From Halogeometricum limi (GTDB taxonomy: Archaea > Halobacteriota > Halobacteria > Halobacteriales > Haloferacaceae), in NCBI RefSeq assembly GCF_900115785.1, contig NZ_FOYS01000008.1, positions 1 to 64,000 on the forward strand: DNA of 64,000 bases, given 5' to 3'. The translations under genes were made by a program, and so were the position numbers. The notes under the pieces are model-generated. The model saw only the letters and a list, made by a program, of their open reading frames with translations, was not told the origin of the DNA and made no database searches. Positions within the stretch are counted from its first letter, which is position 1. The number at the start of each line of letters is the position of its first letter. Shown here piece after piece: positions 15,230 to 24,231 of the stretch.

Positions 15230-17965
15230 TCACGCAGCCGAGGAATCGGCGGGAGACGCCGACTCGTGGTCCGCAGCGGCCGAATCGGGTTCGACGCCCG
15301 CCAGACGCAGGGCGTTCGTCGTCACGCCGAGACTCATCCCCATGTCGCCGACGACGATGGCCATCGCGACGGTGACGAGGCCGAGAGGTGCGCCGACGGC
15401 GAGTGCGCCCTTCACGAGCAGCGACGCCCAGACGTTCTGTCTGATGACCGACGACGTGCGGTTCGAGAGGTCGAGGAGGTACGGCAGGCGCGTCAGGTCG
15501 TCCGAGAGGAGGGCGACGTCCGCCGTCTCCAACGCCGTGTCCGTCCCCGCCGCGCCCATCGCGATAGCCACCGTGGCGGCGGCGAGGGCGGGCGCGTCGT
15601 TCACGCCGTCGCCGACCATCGCCACGGAGTCGTACTCGGCGGCGAGTTCGCGGACGGCGTCGACTTTCTGGTCGGGCAGGAGGTCCGCGCGAACCTCGTC
15701 GACGCCGACGCGTTCGCCGATGACCTGCGCGGTCCGTTCGTTGTCGCCGGTGAGCATCACGACGCGCGAGACGCCGAGTTCGCGGAGGCGCGAGACGGCC
15801 CACGCGGCCTCCGGGCGGACGGTGTCGGCGACGGCGACGACGCCCTCTATCTCGTCTTCGGTGCCGACGAGGACGACGGACTTCCCCTCCGACTGGAGGC
15901 GCGGGATGACCTCGTTCGTCAGGTCGAGGAACGTCCCGTGGTCGCAGTCGCGGGCGTCTTTCGTCACCTGTCCACCGTCCGTCTCGACGTGCGCGTGTTC
16001 GAGGTCGAAGCCGAGCGACTCGAACAGGGCGGGCTTGCCGGCGTAGTGCGTCTCGCCGTCGAGGACGGCCTTCACGCCCTCGCCGGTGATGGACTCGAAG
16101 TCGCGAATCTCCCTGTCGGGGACGTCGCGTTCGGCGGCGTGCCCGACGATGGCCTGCGCGATGGGGTGTTCGCTGCGGGACTCGATGGCCGCGGCGCATC
16201 CCAGCACGTCGGTCGGGTCGTTGCCGTTGAGCGCCACGACGTCGGTGACGCCGAGTTCGCCCGTCGTGAGCGTCCCCGTCTTGTCGATGGCGACGACTTC
16301 GACGTCGCTCATCGCTTCGAGGTACTGGCCGCCCTTCACGAGGACGCCGTTTCGGGCCGCCGACGTGATTCCCGAGACGACGGAGACGGGCGTCGAGATG
16401 ACGAACGCGCACGGGCAGGCGACGACCAGGAGCGTCAACGCGCGCACGAACCACATCCGGAACGGTTCGCCGAACAGGAGCGGCGGAACCGACGCCGTGA
16501 GTATCGCGCCCGCGACGATAATCGGGGTGTAGTACCGCGCGAAACGGTCGATGAAGCGTTCGGCCTCGGTCTTCTCGCGGTTGGCGTCCTCGACCATCGA
16601 GACGACCTGCGAGAGCGTCGAATCGCCCGCGAGCGTCGTCGTCTCGACTTCGAGGTAGCCCTCCGCGACGATACTGCCCGCGAACACCTCGTCGCCCGGC
16701 CCCTTGTCGACGGGCACCGACTCGCCGGTGATGGGCGACTCGTCCACCGCGGACGTCCCCTCGGTGACGACGCCGTCGAGCGGAATCCGTTCGCCCGGTC
16801 GAATCAGCACCGTCTCGCCGACGGCCACGTCCTCGACGGGGACGACCGATTCGGCCTCTCCGCGGCGGACCGTCGCCGTGTCCGGCGAGAGTTCCATCAG
16901 TTCGCGGAGCGAGTCGCGCGCGCGGTCCATCGAGAACCGCTCTAACAGTTCGGCGACGCTGAACAGGACGGCGAGCGTCGCCGCCTCGAACGGCATGTTC
17001 ACCGCCATCGCGCCGAGGATACCGGCCGACATCAGAAAGTCGATGTCGAGGCTCAGATTCTTCGCGGAGTAGTAGCCGTTTCGGAGGATCGGAATGCCGG
17101 CGAGGAGGACGGCGGCGGTGTAGAGCACCCAGGCGACGCTCACTTCGTAGCCGAGGGGGGCGGCGAGGACGGCGTCGAGCGCGGAGAAGACGAACTCCAG
17201 CGCCAGACCCGTCGCGAGGAAGACGGCACCGCTCCACGTCTTCAGCGCGCGCCGACTGCGCCAGACGTCGCTCGGCGAATCGCTCTCCCCGTCGTCTTCG
17301 ACGGCGTAGCCCGCGCCCTCGATGGCGGCGACGAGGTCACCGCGGGAGGCCACGTCGGGGTCGTAGGTGACCGTCACCCGCCCCGTCGTCGGTTGGGTGT
17401 CGAACGAGACGACGCCGGAGACGCTCTCCAGAGAGTTCGACACTTTCCCCGCGCAGGAGGCGCAGTCCATCTCCGGGACGGAGAACCGAACCGTCTCCTC
17501 GTCGGCGACGGCGTAGCCCGCACCTTCGACCCGCGACCGCACCGCGTCGCCGTCGGTCGTCCGCGGGTCGAACCGGACGAACAGCGTCCCGGTCGTCGGT
17601 TGCGCGTCCACGTCGCGGACGCCGGCGTCGGCGCGGACGCTCTTTGTGACCTTGTCCGCACAGGAGGCGCAGTCCATGTCGGGGACCGAGAGGCGAAGCG
17701 TCTCGCCGTCGGCGACGCCCTCGTCGGCGGCGGACGTCGCCTCCGCCTCGGTCGCACCCGATTCGGAGGCGGAAGACGAATCCGCACACTCGCCGTCGCA
17801 CCCGCACGTCGCGCCCGGGGCGTCCGTGTCGGCCGTGTCGTGCGCGGCGTCCGTGGCGTCGTCGGTGCCGTGCGCGTCGCCGGCACCGTGTGCGTGTTCC
17901 GACCCGTCGCGGGCGTGGTCGTGGGCGTTCTCACCCCCGTCGTGGTCGTGACCGTCTCGATTCAT
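15230..17965 (-). CDS. Heavy-metal (Zn/Cd-type) P1B ATPase with two HMA domains
   Basis: A 911-residue metal exporter. The first 50 residues are rich in His-Asp, then CGCDGEC (54-60), then two HMA metal-binding domains with MDCASC at 97-102 and 166-171. The ATPase core has eight expected membrane segments, the metal-site CPC in ACPCAF, the phosphorylation motif DKTGTLT, and GDGVNDAP. The last membrane region has GDMGMSL, as in Zn/Cd/Pb exporters (P1B-2, ZntA/CadA), so divalent Zn or Cd export is more likely than copper. A palindrome lies just upstream of the start. Confidence 0.9.
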   Translation of the reverse strand: MNRDGHDHDGGENAHDHARDGSEHAHGAGDAHGTDDATDAAHDTADTDAPGATCGCDGECADSSSASESGATEAEATSAADEGVADGETLRLSVPDMDCASCADKVTKSVRADAGVRDVDAQPTTGTLFVRFDPRTTDGDAVRSRVEGAGYAVADEETVRFSVPEMDCASCAGKVSNSLESVSGVVSFDTQPTTGRVTVTYDPDVASRGDLVAAIEGAGYAVEDDGESDSPSDVWRSRRALKTWSGAVFLATGLALEFVFSALDAVLAAPLGYEVSVAWVLYTAAVLLAGIPILRNGYYSAKNLSLDIDFLMSAGILGAMAVNMPFEAATLAVLFSVAELLERFSMDRARDSLRELMELSPDTATVRRGEAESVVPVEDVAVGETVLIRPGERIPLDGVVTEGTSAVDESPITGESVPVDKGPGDEVFAGSIVAEGYLEVETTTLAGDSTLSQVVSMVEDANREKTEAERFIDRFARYYTPIIVAGAILTASVPPLLFGEPFRMWFVRALTLLVVACPCAFVISTPVSVVSGITSAARNGVLVKGGQYLEAMSDVEVVAIDKTGTLTTGELGVTDVVALNGNDPTDVLGCAAAIESRSEHPIAQAIVGHAAERDVPDREIRDFESITGEGVKAVLDGETHYAGKPALFESLGFDLEHAHVETDGGQVTKDARDCDHGTFLDLTNEVIPRLQSEGKSVVLVGTEDEIEGVVAVADTVRPEAAWAVSRLRELGVSRVVMLTGDNERTAQVIGERVGVDEVRADLLPDQKVDAVRELAAEYDSVAMVGDGVNDAPALAAATVAIAMGAAGTDTALETADVALLSDDLTRLPYLLDLSNRTSSVIRQNVWASLLVKGALAVGAPLGLVTVAMAIVVGDMGMSLGVTTNALRLAGVEPDSAAADHESASPADSSAA

Positions 17966-17966
17966 A

Positions 17967-17981
17967 CGAGCTACTAGCTCG
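17967..17981. promoter_or_regulatory. Inverted repeat between TATA and start of the metal ATPase gene
   Basis: CGAGCTACTAGCTCG has exact 7-base arms around one central base and ends 2 bases before the ATG at 17965 (minus strand). It lies between the start codon and a TATA-like TTAATAA at about 17989-17995, so a bound repressor would block a leaderless promoter. A metal-sensing regulator is plausible but not in the window. Confidence 0.5.
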
Positions 17982-18078
17982 GTCGTGGTTATTAATCCAT
18001 CTACGAAAACGCCCCCGTTTAGTGCGATATATTATTAATTAGAAGAGGATGAGATAACAACATCTCGTCGGTCGAGAG

Positions 18079-18604
18079 CGGCTGAGAGGAGTAAGCCCCC
18101 TTCTGTTTTTACCCGGCATTCGGCTGAGCGTCCGCGTCCTCCCCGTGAGGGGGCACGCCGGGCGAACCCGAACGTGCTGTTCGGACTACCTTATCGGCGC
18201 GGACTTGCACCGGTGAAGTTTCGCCGTTCCATCCGTTCTCGGTCGTCTGCGCACGGTTCGCACCGTTCGCGTCCGGGGCGACTGCCGTCGCCCCGTGGGT
18301 CACGGCTGACGCCGTTCACCTCCCGCGGTCACGGAGTGACCACGTGTCCCTCGACGGGTTAGCTCCCTTCCCTTACGGGTCGGTTCGCACGCGTGCGGGT
18401 AGCCCCGCACGCGCCGCCGGTGGACGTCCGTCCACCCGCGCGTCTCATCGGTCGGACCGAGGGGTCTCGTTTCTGTTCCAGAGCCAGTCGTCTCCGACTC
18501 CGGGCTTGCGCCCGGTCACCTGTCCGAACGGTGGGGGGACTTTCCTCATGTCCGCGGACAGGAATGCTGTCCGACAGGACACGGGAACCGGGCTCTCTCT
18601 GCCG
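18079..18604 (-). ncRNA. rnpB: RNase P RNA (archaeal type A)
   Basis: The catalytic RNA of RNase P, which trims tRNA 5' leaders. Conserved region I (GAGGAAAGTCCCCCC on the minus strand, plus coordinates 18533-18547) pairs with conserved region V (ACAGAAGGGGGCTTAC, 18091-18106) to form helix P4, including the bulged U. An internal ACAGAAAC matches conserved region II. The ends pair as P1: CGGC-A-GAGAG at 18604 going down with CUCUC-A-GCCG ending at 18079. Ends are set by P1 and could shift by a few bases. At about 526 nt it is long for an archaeal RNase P RNA because of extended peripheral helices. Confidence 0.93.
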
Positions 18605-18627
18605 TCTCTCTCTACCCCCGTGAGTCC

Positions 18628-18633
18628 AATAAG
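18628..18633 (-). promoter_or_regulatory. Possible TATA element of the RNase P RNA gene
   Basis: CTTATT on the minus strand lies 24-29 bases upstream of the RNA 5' end deduced from helix P1 (18604). The spacing supports transcription starting at P1, but the sequence is a weak TATA match. Confidence 0.3.
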
Positions 18634-18757
18634 GGGTTCGATTCGGCCGTTCGCGGGCGATTCGCCGAGTCCATCACGAACGAGCGGGCTAAATACAGGA
18701 CGAATCAGGGTGGTGACAAGGGAAGCGTTCAAGTTTGACGAGTGCCTCGTACACACC

Positions 18758-19360
18758 ATGTCCGAGGCGCAGACCGTTCGACTCACGTACGACGATGGGT
18801 CGAGGGCGGTCGAACTAGCGCGTGAATCGGTCGAATCGTACGTACTCCACGGCCAACGAGAACAACCGGGGAGTATGCGTGATGCGTTCTACGCACGTAC
18901 CGGGGCGTTCGTCCGAATCCAATCCACACGCGGCCGCGGCCGTCTCCGTGGCTGTGCCGGCGCGTATCGAGGGAAAGATCAACTGGGACACGCCATCGTC
19001 GACGCGGCGATTCAAGCCGCGTCGGGCGACTCGTGCGGGTCCGAAATCGAACCGCCCGAACTCCCGAACCTCAATATCTCCGTCTGTATCGTCTGTAATC
19101 ACGTTCTCACCAACGACCCCGTCGCCGACCTAGAACTCGGAACGCACGGCGTCGCCATCGACAAAGACGGGAGCCACGGCTGGCTCTACCCGACGATTCC
19201 CGTCGAGAACGGCTGGTCGAAAGAGCAGTTCCTGACGCACGCCTGCCGGAAGGCCGGTCTCTCGCCGCTGGCGTGGCAGGACGAAGACGCCATGGTCACG
19301 CTGTTCGAAGGCCAGGTGTTCCGCGAGCGTCCGGACGGCGGCAGCGTCGAAGAACTGTAG
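18758..19360 (+). CDS. AMMECR1 domain protein (TIGR00296 family)
   Basis: A 200-residue protein that fills the AMMECR1 domain, the typical archaeal length. Diagnostic parts are the LRGCAGAY segment (RGRLRGCAGAYRG), IQAASGDSC, and a late GWLYPTIPVENGWSKEQFLTHAC region. Archaeal and human members are widely conserved; the biochemical role is unresolved, although a redox or RNA-related role has been suggested. The open frame runs further upstream through the RNase P region, which is not coding; ATG 18758 gives the normal family start. It is divergent from the RNase P RNA gene. Confidence 0.88.
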   Translation: MSEAQTVRLTYDDGSRAVELARESVESYVLHGQREQPGSMRDAFYARTGAFVRIQSTRGRGRLRGCAGAYRGKDQLGHAIVDAAIQAASGDSCGSEIEPPELPNLNISVCIVCNHVLTNDPVADLELGTHGVAIDKDGSHGWLYPTIPVENGWSKEQFLTHACRKAGLSPLAWQDEDAMVTLFEGQVFRERPDGGSVEEL

Positions 19361-19412
19361 CCTGCACGGAGTTACGAGAGCACGAGCGACCGCGTTCGAC
19401 TTCTGCGCCTTC

Positions 19413-20579
19413 TCACCCGTCGAGTCGCGACTCCGCGCCGTAGCCACACAGGTCCGCGTCGTTCGCCGCGCGCGCCGCCGCGGCGTCGATATCGAACTCC
19501 TCGGTGAGGAGTTCGCCGTCGCGAATCAGCGGTTCCAAGAGCGGTTCCGCGTCGGCGGGCGGGTCCGCACGGCTCAGGCCTACGTGGTGGCCGCCGTCCT
19601 GCGTGCGGTACACCTCCTTTACGCCCGTAAGTTTCCCCCGTTTCGCCGCCGGTTCGCCGTCTATCTCGACGATGTCGAGCGCGAAGTCCACCGGGTCGGC
19701 GTTCGAGACGTAGCCGCCGACGCCGAACCCGTCGGCCACGTCGCGGAGATGTCGCAGGTCCGAGGGGCCGAGGCCGCCGGAGACGAACACGTCCACGTCG
19801 TCGTGGTCGTACGCGGCGAGCGTCCACTGCACCTCGCGGACGATGTGCCGGAAGTCGCCGCGGCGCGAGGAGGTGGTGTCCAGACGGACGCTGTCTAAGT
19901 CGTCGCCGAGGGTGTCGACGGCGCGGAGCACTTCGTCCGTCTCGTCGCTGTAGGTGTCACAGAGGGCGACGCGCGGGACGTCCTCGTCCACCGCCTCGTC
20001 GAACGCTCGCCACGCCTCCTCTTGGTTCCCTCGGCCGAAGCAGATGAGGAGGGCGTGCGGCATCGTTCCGGACGCCTCTCTCCCCAGCACCTCGCCCGCG
20101 GCGACGTGCGAGAACCCGTCCAGACCGGCGACGAGTGCGCTTCGCTCGACCATCGCGGCGATGGAGGGGTGGACGTGGCGCGCGCCGAACGAGAGCACCG
20201 TCGACTCCGGCGCGGCGCGGCGCACGTCGAGTGCGGCGGTGGCGACGCCGGAGGCGTGCGAGAGAAAGCCCAAGAGCGAGGTTTCGAACCGGGCGAAGTC
20301 GAGGTAGTTCCCCTCGATTCGCATGACCGGGCCGCCGTCGAACAGGCGGCCCTCCGGAATCGCGTCGACGTCCACGTCGTGGCCTTCGAGGAGGGCGGCG
20401 GCGTCTTTCACGCCCGCGAGGAGTTCGTAGTCGCCGTCGGGGAACTGGTCGGCGGTCACCTCGGCGACGACGTGGGGGTCCTTCTCCGCGTACCGAAGCG
20501 TCGTCTCCGTCCGCTCGAAGTAGGCGTCGGTCGCCGACCCCTCGCGGATGGCGTCGGTGCCGACGATGTCGAAATCCAT
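19413..20579 (-). CDS. pncB: Nicotinate phosphoribosyltransferase
   Basis: A 388-residue NAPRTase-family enzyme, which makes nicotinate mononucleotide from nicotinate and PRPP in NAD salvage. Typical parts are the DAYFERT N-terminus, the GNYLDFARFETSLLGFLSHASGVAT segment, SFGARHVHPSIAAMVERSALVAG, GTMPHALLICF, LDTTSSRRGDF and FVSGGLGPSDLRHL (phosphate-binding half). The length fits the archaeal group. Cytosolic. A cysteine hydrolase that could be a nicotinamidase lies 3.1 kb away, beyond two surface-protein genes. Confidence 0.88.
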   Translation of the reverse strand: MDFDIVGTDAIREGSATDAYFERTETTLRYAEKDPHVVAEVTADQFPDGDYELLAGVKDAAALLEGHDVDVDAIPEGRLFDGGPVMRIEGNYLDFARFETSLLGFLSHASGVATAALDVRRAAPESTVLSFGARHVHPSIAAMVERSALVAGLDGFSHVAAGEVLGREASGTMPHALLICFGRGNQEEAWRAFDEAVDEDVPRVALCDTYSDETDEVLRAVDTLGDDLDSVRLDTTSSRRGDFRHIVREVQWTLAAYDHDDVDVFVSGGLGPSDLRHLRDVADGFGVGGYVSNADPVDFALDIVEIDGEPAAKRGKLTGVKEVYRTQDGGHHVGLSRADPPADAEPLLEPLIRDGELLTEEFDIDAAAARAANDADLCGYGAESRLDG

Positions 20580-20630
20580 ATTTCTCCATTCACAGGGGCC
20601 GTGAAAAGCGCACGTGTTCGGCGGCGTCGA

Positions 20631-21989
20631 CTACGCCGCGTGCACGTCGTCCAACTGTTCGGCCGTCGGCGCGTTGACGATGGTGACGCGGGTGCCGTCT
20701 TGCGTCACGCGGAAGGCGTCCGCGAACGGTCCCGACTCTATCACGTAGGTGCTCTCGTCCACCCTGTCGGCGTTCATCCGCAGTTGTAAGAGGAACCGTT
20801 CGTACGTCCTGCGGAACTGGTCGGCGTCGCCTTTCGTGTCCCACTCGGTGGCCCAGACGTAGCCGTACTCGCCGTCGTCGCTCCGATACGGGACGACGCT
20901 GTCGCCGGCCCATCCGACCGTCGCGCCGGTGGAGTAGTTGTACCGCGAGTACGCCCCCGTCTGCTGTCTGAGCGAGGACTGGTCGATGGCGCGCGCGTCC
21001 CAGAACATCACGTACGCGAACACCTCTCCGAGTCTGTCCGTGGCCGGGTCACGGTCGAAGCGGGACCACTCGTTCGAAGACCGGTCGGGGACGGTCACGT
21101 TCGCCGGTCGTTCGTCGGGGTAGGCGTCCGGATGGAGAATCTGCTCCGAAGAGACCGGGACGTCGTCGTAGGCGGCGTTCACCGCCTCCCACCCGCCGCG
21201 TTCTCGAAGCGCGGCGACGAACTCCGGCCCCTCGCTGTACGGCGCGTAGACGGTGAGGTAGACGCCGAAGTCGAACGACGACCCGCCGCCGGCCTCCCGC
21301 GCGGGCGATTCGACGCAGTCCCACTCGGCCGCGCACCGTTCGGCGTACAGCGACTCGACGTAGTTCGCGTCGCCTTCGAACAGACCGTCCTCCGCGAGGG
21401 TGCCGTCGCGCGTCTGCGGCGGCGCGGCGTAGCCGAACTGCTGGTCCTGCAGGGCGTGAACGAGTTCGTGCGCCAGCGTCGCGCGACTCATCGTCGGCGC
21501 CTCCGAGTCGCTGACGACGACTATCCGGTCGTTGCTCGGCGTGTAGTAACCCGCGATGGCCCCGCCGTAGAGTTCGGAGAACACCTCCGCGACTGACTCG
21601 TCCTCGCCGACGAGAAACGTCGCCTCGTACAGTTGTTCTTCCCACGGGTCGGGTTCTGAGACGAACACGTTCCGGTTCGACTGGTAGTCCTCGCGCGAGA
21701 CGACGTCGACGGGAACGGTTTTGTCGAACTCCAACTGCCGAATCTGTTCGACGCGGGCCATCGTCCGAGCGACGAACGCCTCCTGTTCGGTCTCGTTCAG
21801 TCCGTCGGACTGGTCTACGTCTATCGATTCGTTGTACCAGTAGCCGTTCTCCCAGCCGATTCTGTCCGTCGGCGGGTCGTCCGGCCACGACCACGTCGCG
21901 TCCGCGTCGGCGACGGGCGCGCTACACCCGGCGAGGACGAGGAGGAGGGCGAACGAGACGGCGACGAGCGAGGAGCGAGAGACGTTCAC
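20631..21989 (-). CDS. Hvo_1808-family surface lipoprotein with HELVH zinc motif
   Basis: A 452-residue exported protein with a lipobox LLVLAGC near residue 20. A conserved opening GWENGYWYNESIDVDQSDGLN is shared with the next gene. HELVHALQDQQFGY at about residue 170, followed by LFEGDANYVESLYAERC, fits a gluzincin-like zinc site (HExxH plus a later EGDA glutamate). The C-terminal part has SNEWSRFDRDPATDRLGEVFAYVMFW and a YGYVWATEWDTKGDADQFRRTYERF block. The family is named only as a surface protein; protease activity is inferred from the motif. It is a tandem paralogue of the gene at 22042-23532. Confidence 0.82.
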   Translation of the reverse strand: MNVSRSSLVAVSFALLLVLAGCSAPVADADATWSWPDDPPTDRIGWENGYWYNESIDVDQSDGLNETEQEAFVARTMARVEQIRQLEFDKTVPVDVVSREDYQSNRNVFVSEPDPWEEQLYEATFLVGEDESVAEVFSELYGGAIAGYYTPSNDRIVVVSDSEAPTMSRATLAHELVHALQDQQFGYAAPPQTRDGTLAEDGLFEGDANYVESLYAERCAAEWDCVESPAREAGGGSSFDFGVYLTVYAPYSEGPEFVAALRERGGWEAVNAAYDDVPVSSEQILHPDAYPDERPANVTVPDRSSNEWSRFDRDPATDRLGEVFAYVMFWDARAIDQSSLRQQTGAYSRYNYSTGATVGWAGDSVVPYRSDDGEYGYVWATEWDTKGDADQFRRTYERFLLQLRMNADRVDESTYVIESGPFADAFRVTQDGTRVTIVNAPTAEQLDDVHAA

Positions 21990-22041
21990 ACGGTATCGTG
22001 GGTGAGCGCGAAAAAAAGCTTCCCGGCGCGTCGGCCGTCGG

Positions 22042-23532
22042 TCAGTTCGACGACGGGCGGATGTCGCTCAGGTCTTCGACGCTCGGTCCGTTGGTGATGA
22101 CGACGCGCGTCCCTTCGTGTTGGACGCGGAACGCGTCGGCGAACTCGCCGTCTTCGACGACCCAGACGTTCTCGCTCTGCTTGGTCGCGTCCTGCGCTCG
22201 GAGAATCTTCGTGTAGGCGTCGCGGAACTCGCGGGCGTCACCCTTCGTGTCCCACTCGGTGACCCAGACGTAGCCGTACTCCGTCTCGTCGCCGCTCTCT
22301 TTCTGGTACGGGAACAGACGGTCGTTCGCCCACCCGTTCGACGGCGCGGCGTTGTAGTTGTACGTGTCGTACCGTTCGTCCGTCTCGATGACGTTCTGCG
22401 GGCGAATCGTGTCCGCACCGGCGGTTCGCGCCTGATACCAGAACATCACGTACATCGACGCCTCGCCGACGGTGTCAGAGCCTCGCTGTCCTTGCTCGGG
22501 GAACGTGGACCACCCGTTCGTCGCGCGACTCCGGTACTCGATGGGAACCGGCTTCTCGTCGGTGAGGTGGATGGTCTGTTCCGTCGACTCCGGCGGGTCC
22601 TGCAACATCTCGTCGACCGCTTGCCAGCCGCCCGCCTCCACTTTGTCGTGGACGTACACCGGGCCGTCGGAGTACGGTTGGAAGATGGTGAGGAGGATGC
22701 CGAGGTTGGGGCCGTTCCCGTTGCCTGCGGACTGGCCGGACTGGTCGGAGCCACCCGTCGCGGGCGGGGTCTGGACGCAGTCCCACTCGACGCCGCACAT
22801 GTCGACGTAGCGGAGTTCGACGTACTTCGCGTCACCTTCGACGGCACCGTCGATGGCCAACTCCGCGTCCTGCGTCTGCGCGCGGAACTGGTCGCTCGTC
22901 AGGTCGTAATGTTGGTCCTGAAGCGCGTGGACGAGTTCGTGGACGAGCGTCACGTTGTCGATGGTGGGCGAGTCGGGCGAGGGCGTGATGATGGTTATCG
23001 CGTCGTTCGTCGGCGCGTAGAACCCCGCCACCGAACTCCCTTGCGTCTCGCTTATCGCCTCCTGACTGTCGCCGGATTCGCCGGTGACGAACAGCGCCTC
23101 CCACACCTGGTTGTTCCACTCGCTGAACTCTGCTTGGTCACCGCTGGAGGCGTTCTGTGACCGCGATCGCGTCTGTTCTTGGTACTCCTCGCGCGAGAGC
23201 ACGTCGACGGAGACGCGTTCTTTGAACTCCTTGTGCCGGAGGTACTCGACGCGGGCCATCGACCGGGCGACGTACGTCCGCATCTCCGCGTCCGAGAGGC
23301 CGTCGGATTGGTCCACGTCGATAGACTCGTTGTACCAGTAGCCGTCTTCCCACCCCAGCGGGTCACCGCTCGGGTCGGAGAAGTTCTCGTCCGGCGTGGC
23401 GATATCCGCGGCGTCGGACGCCGCGCCCGTCGCGCCACCGTCTCCGTCCGGGTTCACCATCGGTGCCGCACATCCCGCGAGAACGAGGAGGAGGGCGAGG
23501 GCACCCACGGCGATTCCGTGTCGCGTTAGCAT
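22042..23532 (-). CDS. Hvo_1808-family surface lipoprotein (tandem paralogue) with HELVH motif
   Basis: A 496-residue protein from ATG 23532 (MLTRHGIAVGALALLLVLAGC, lipobox). The open frame continues upstream to 24168 but that part is the shadow of the convergent hydrolase gene. It shares the opening block, HELVHALQDQHYDL (about residue 197), AVEGDAKYVELRYVDMC and the YGYVWVTEWDTKGDAREFRDAYTK ending with its neighbour 52 bases downstream. It is longer, with Ser/Gly/Gln-rich insertions. Tandem duplication is clear; the two probably act on the outer cell surface. Confidence 0.82.
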   Translation of the reverse strand: MLTRHGIAVGALALLLVLAGCAAPMVNPDGDGGATGAASDAADIATPDENFSDPSGDPLGWEDGYWYNESIDVDQSDGLSDAEMRTYVARSMARVEYLRHKEFKERVSVDVLSREEYQEQTRSRSQNASSGDQAEFSEWNNQVWEALFVTGESGDSQEAISETQGSSVAGFYAPTNDAITIITPSPDSPTIDNVTLVHELVHALQDQHYDLTSDQFRAQTQDAELAIDGAVEGDAKYVELRYVDMCGVEWDCVQTPPATGGSDQSGQSAGNGNGPNLGILLTIFQPYSDGPVYVHDKVEAGGWQAVDEMLQDPPESTEQTIHLTDEKPVPIEYRSRATNGWSTFPEQGQRGSDTVGEASMYVMFWYQARTAGADTIRPQNVIETDERYDTYNYNAAPSNGWANDRLFPYQKESGDETEYGYVWVTEWDTKGDAREFRDAYTKILRAQDATKQSENVWVVEDGEFADAFRVQHEGTRVVITNGPSVEDLSDIRPSSN

Positions 23533-23640
23533 ACTATACGTCCCCCTGGGACCCCGCGGGGAAGTACCTTTTTCCCGAGACTCTCGCGCAAAAATGCATC
23601 CCGGGACACCGTTTTGGTCTCGCGCCGGCTTCGGAGACGT

Positions 23641-24222
23641 ATGGGAGACTACACGTTCGACCCCGAGCGAACCGCCGTCGTCGTCGTGGACGTGCAGAAC
23701 GGCTTCTGTCACCCCGACGGCAGTCTGTACGCGCCGCCCAGCGAAGCCATTCTCGACGACGTGACCGCTCTCGTCGCCGACGCCCGCGACGCCGGCGCGT
23801 CCGTCGTCTACACGCGAGACGTCCATCCGCCCGAACAGTTCGCGGACGCGTACTACTACGACGAGTTCGACCGCTGGGGCGAACATGTCCTCGAGGGGAC
23901 GTGGGAGGCCGAACTGGTCGACGCACTCGACGTCCGAGACGACGACCACGTGGTCACGAAGCACACCTACGACGCCTTCCACGAGACGGAGTTGCACGGG
24001 TGGCTCCGGGCGCACGGCATCGACGACCTGTTGTTCTGCGGGACGCTGGCGAACGTCTGCGTCCTCCACACCGCGGGGAGCGCCGGTCTCAGAGACTACC
24101 GGCCCGTCCTCGTCGAAGACGCCATCGGCGCTATCGAAGACGAGCACCGAGAGTACGCCCTCGACCACGCGGGATGGCTGTTCGGCGAGGTGACGCCCCG
24201 AGCGCAGGTGCGGTTCGAGTGA
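23641..24222 (+). CDS. Isochorismatase-family cysteine hydrolase (nicotinamidase-like)
   Basis: A 193-residue enzyme with the isochorismatase fold. The triad is visible: Asp17 in VVVVDVQNGF, Lys107 in VVTKHTYDAF and Cys140 in GTLANVCVLHT. The RDVHP segment (residues 60-63) could supply metal ligands as in nicotinamidase, but the second His of that site is not obvious, so other amide substrates are possible. Cytosolic. If it is a nicotinamidase it would feed the nicotinate phosphoribosyltransferase encoded nearby. ATG 23641 is the family start. Confidence 0.85.
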   Translation: MGDYTFDPERTAVVVVDVQNGFCHPDGSLYAPPSEAILDDVTALVADARDAGASVVYTRDVHPPEQFADAYYYDEFDRWGEHVLEGTWEAELVDALDVRDDDHVVTKHTYDAFHETELHGWLRAHGIDDLLFCGTLANVCVLHTAGSAGLRDYRPVLVEDAIGAIEDEHREYALDHAGWLFGEVTPRAQVRFE

Positions 24223-24231
24223 GACGCGGCG

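Noticed and set aside
14621-16945. A 774-codon open frame opposite the metal ATPase
   Set aside because: Composition is Arg/Asp/Val-rich without any domain, and it lies antisense to strongly supported genes.
18109-18723. Short frames on both strands across the 18.1-18.7 kb region
   Set aside because: The region is accounted for by the RNase P RNA, with P1 and P4 pairings; the frames are by-products of RNA sequence.
23641-24222. Firm naming of the cysteine hydrolase as nicotinamidase
   Set aside because: The catalytic Asp-Lys-Cys triad is shared by the whole isochorismatase family and the full nicotinamidase metal site is not evident, so only a nicotinamidase-like call is kept.
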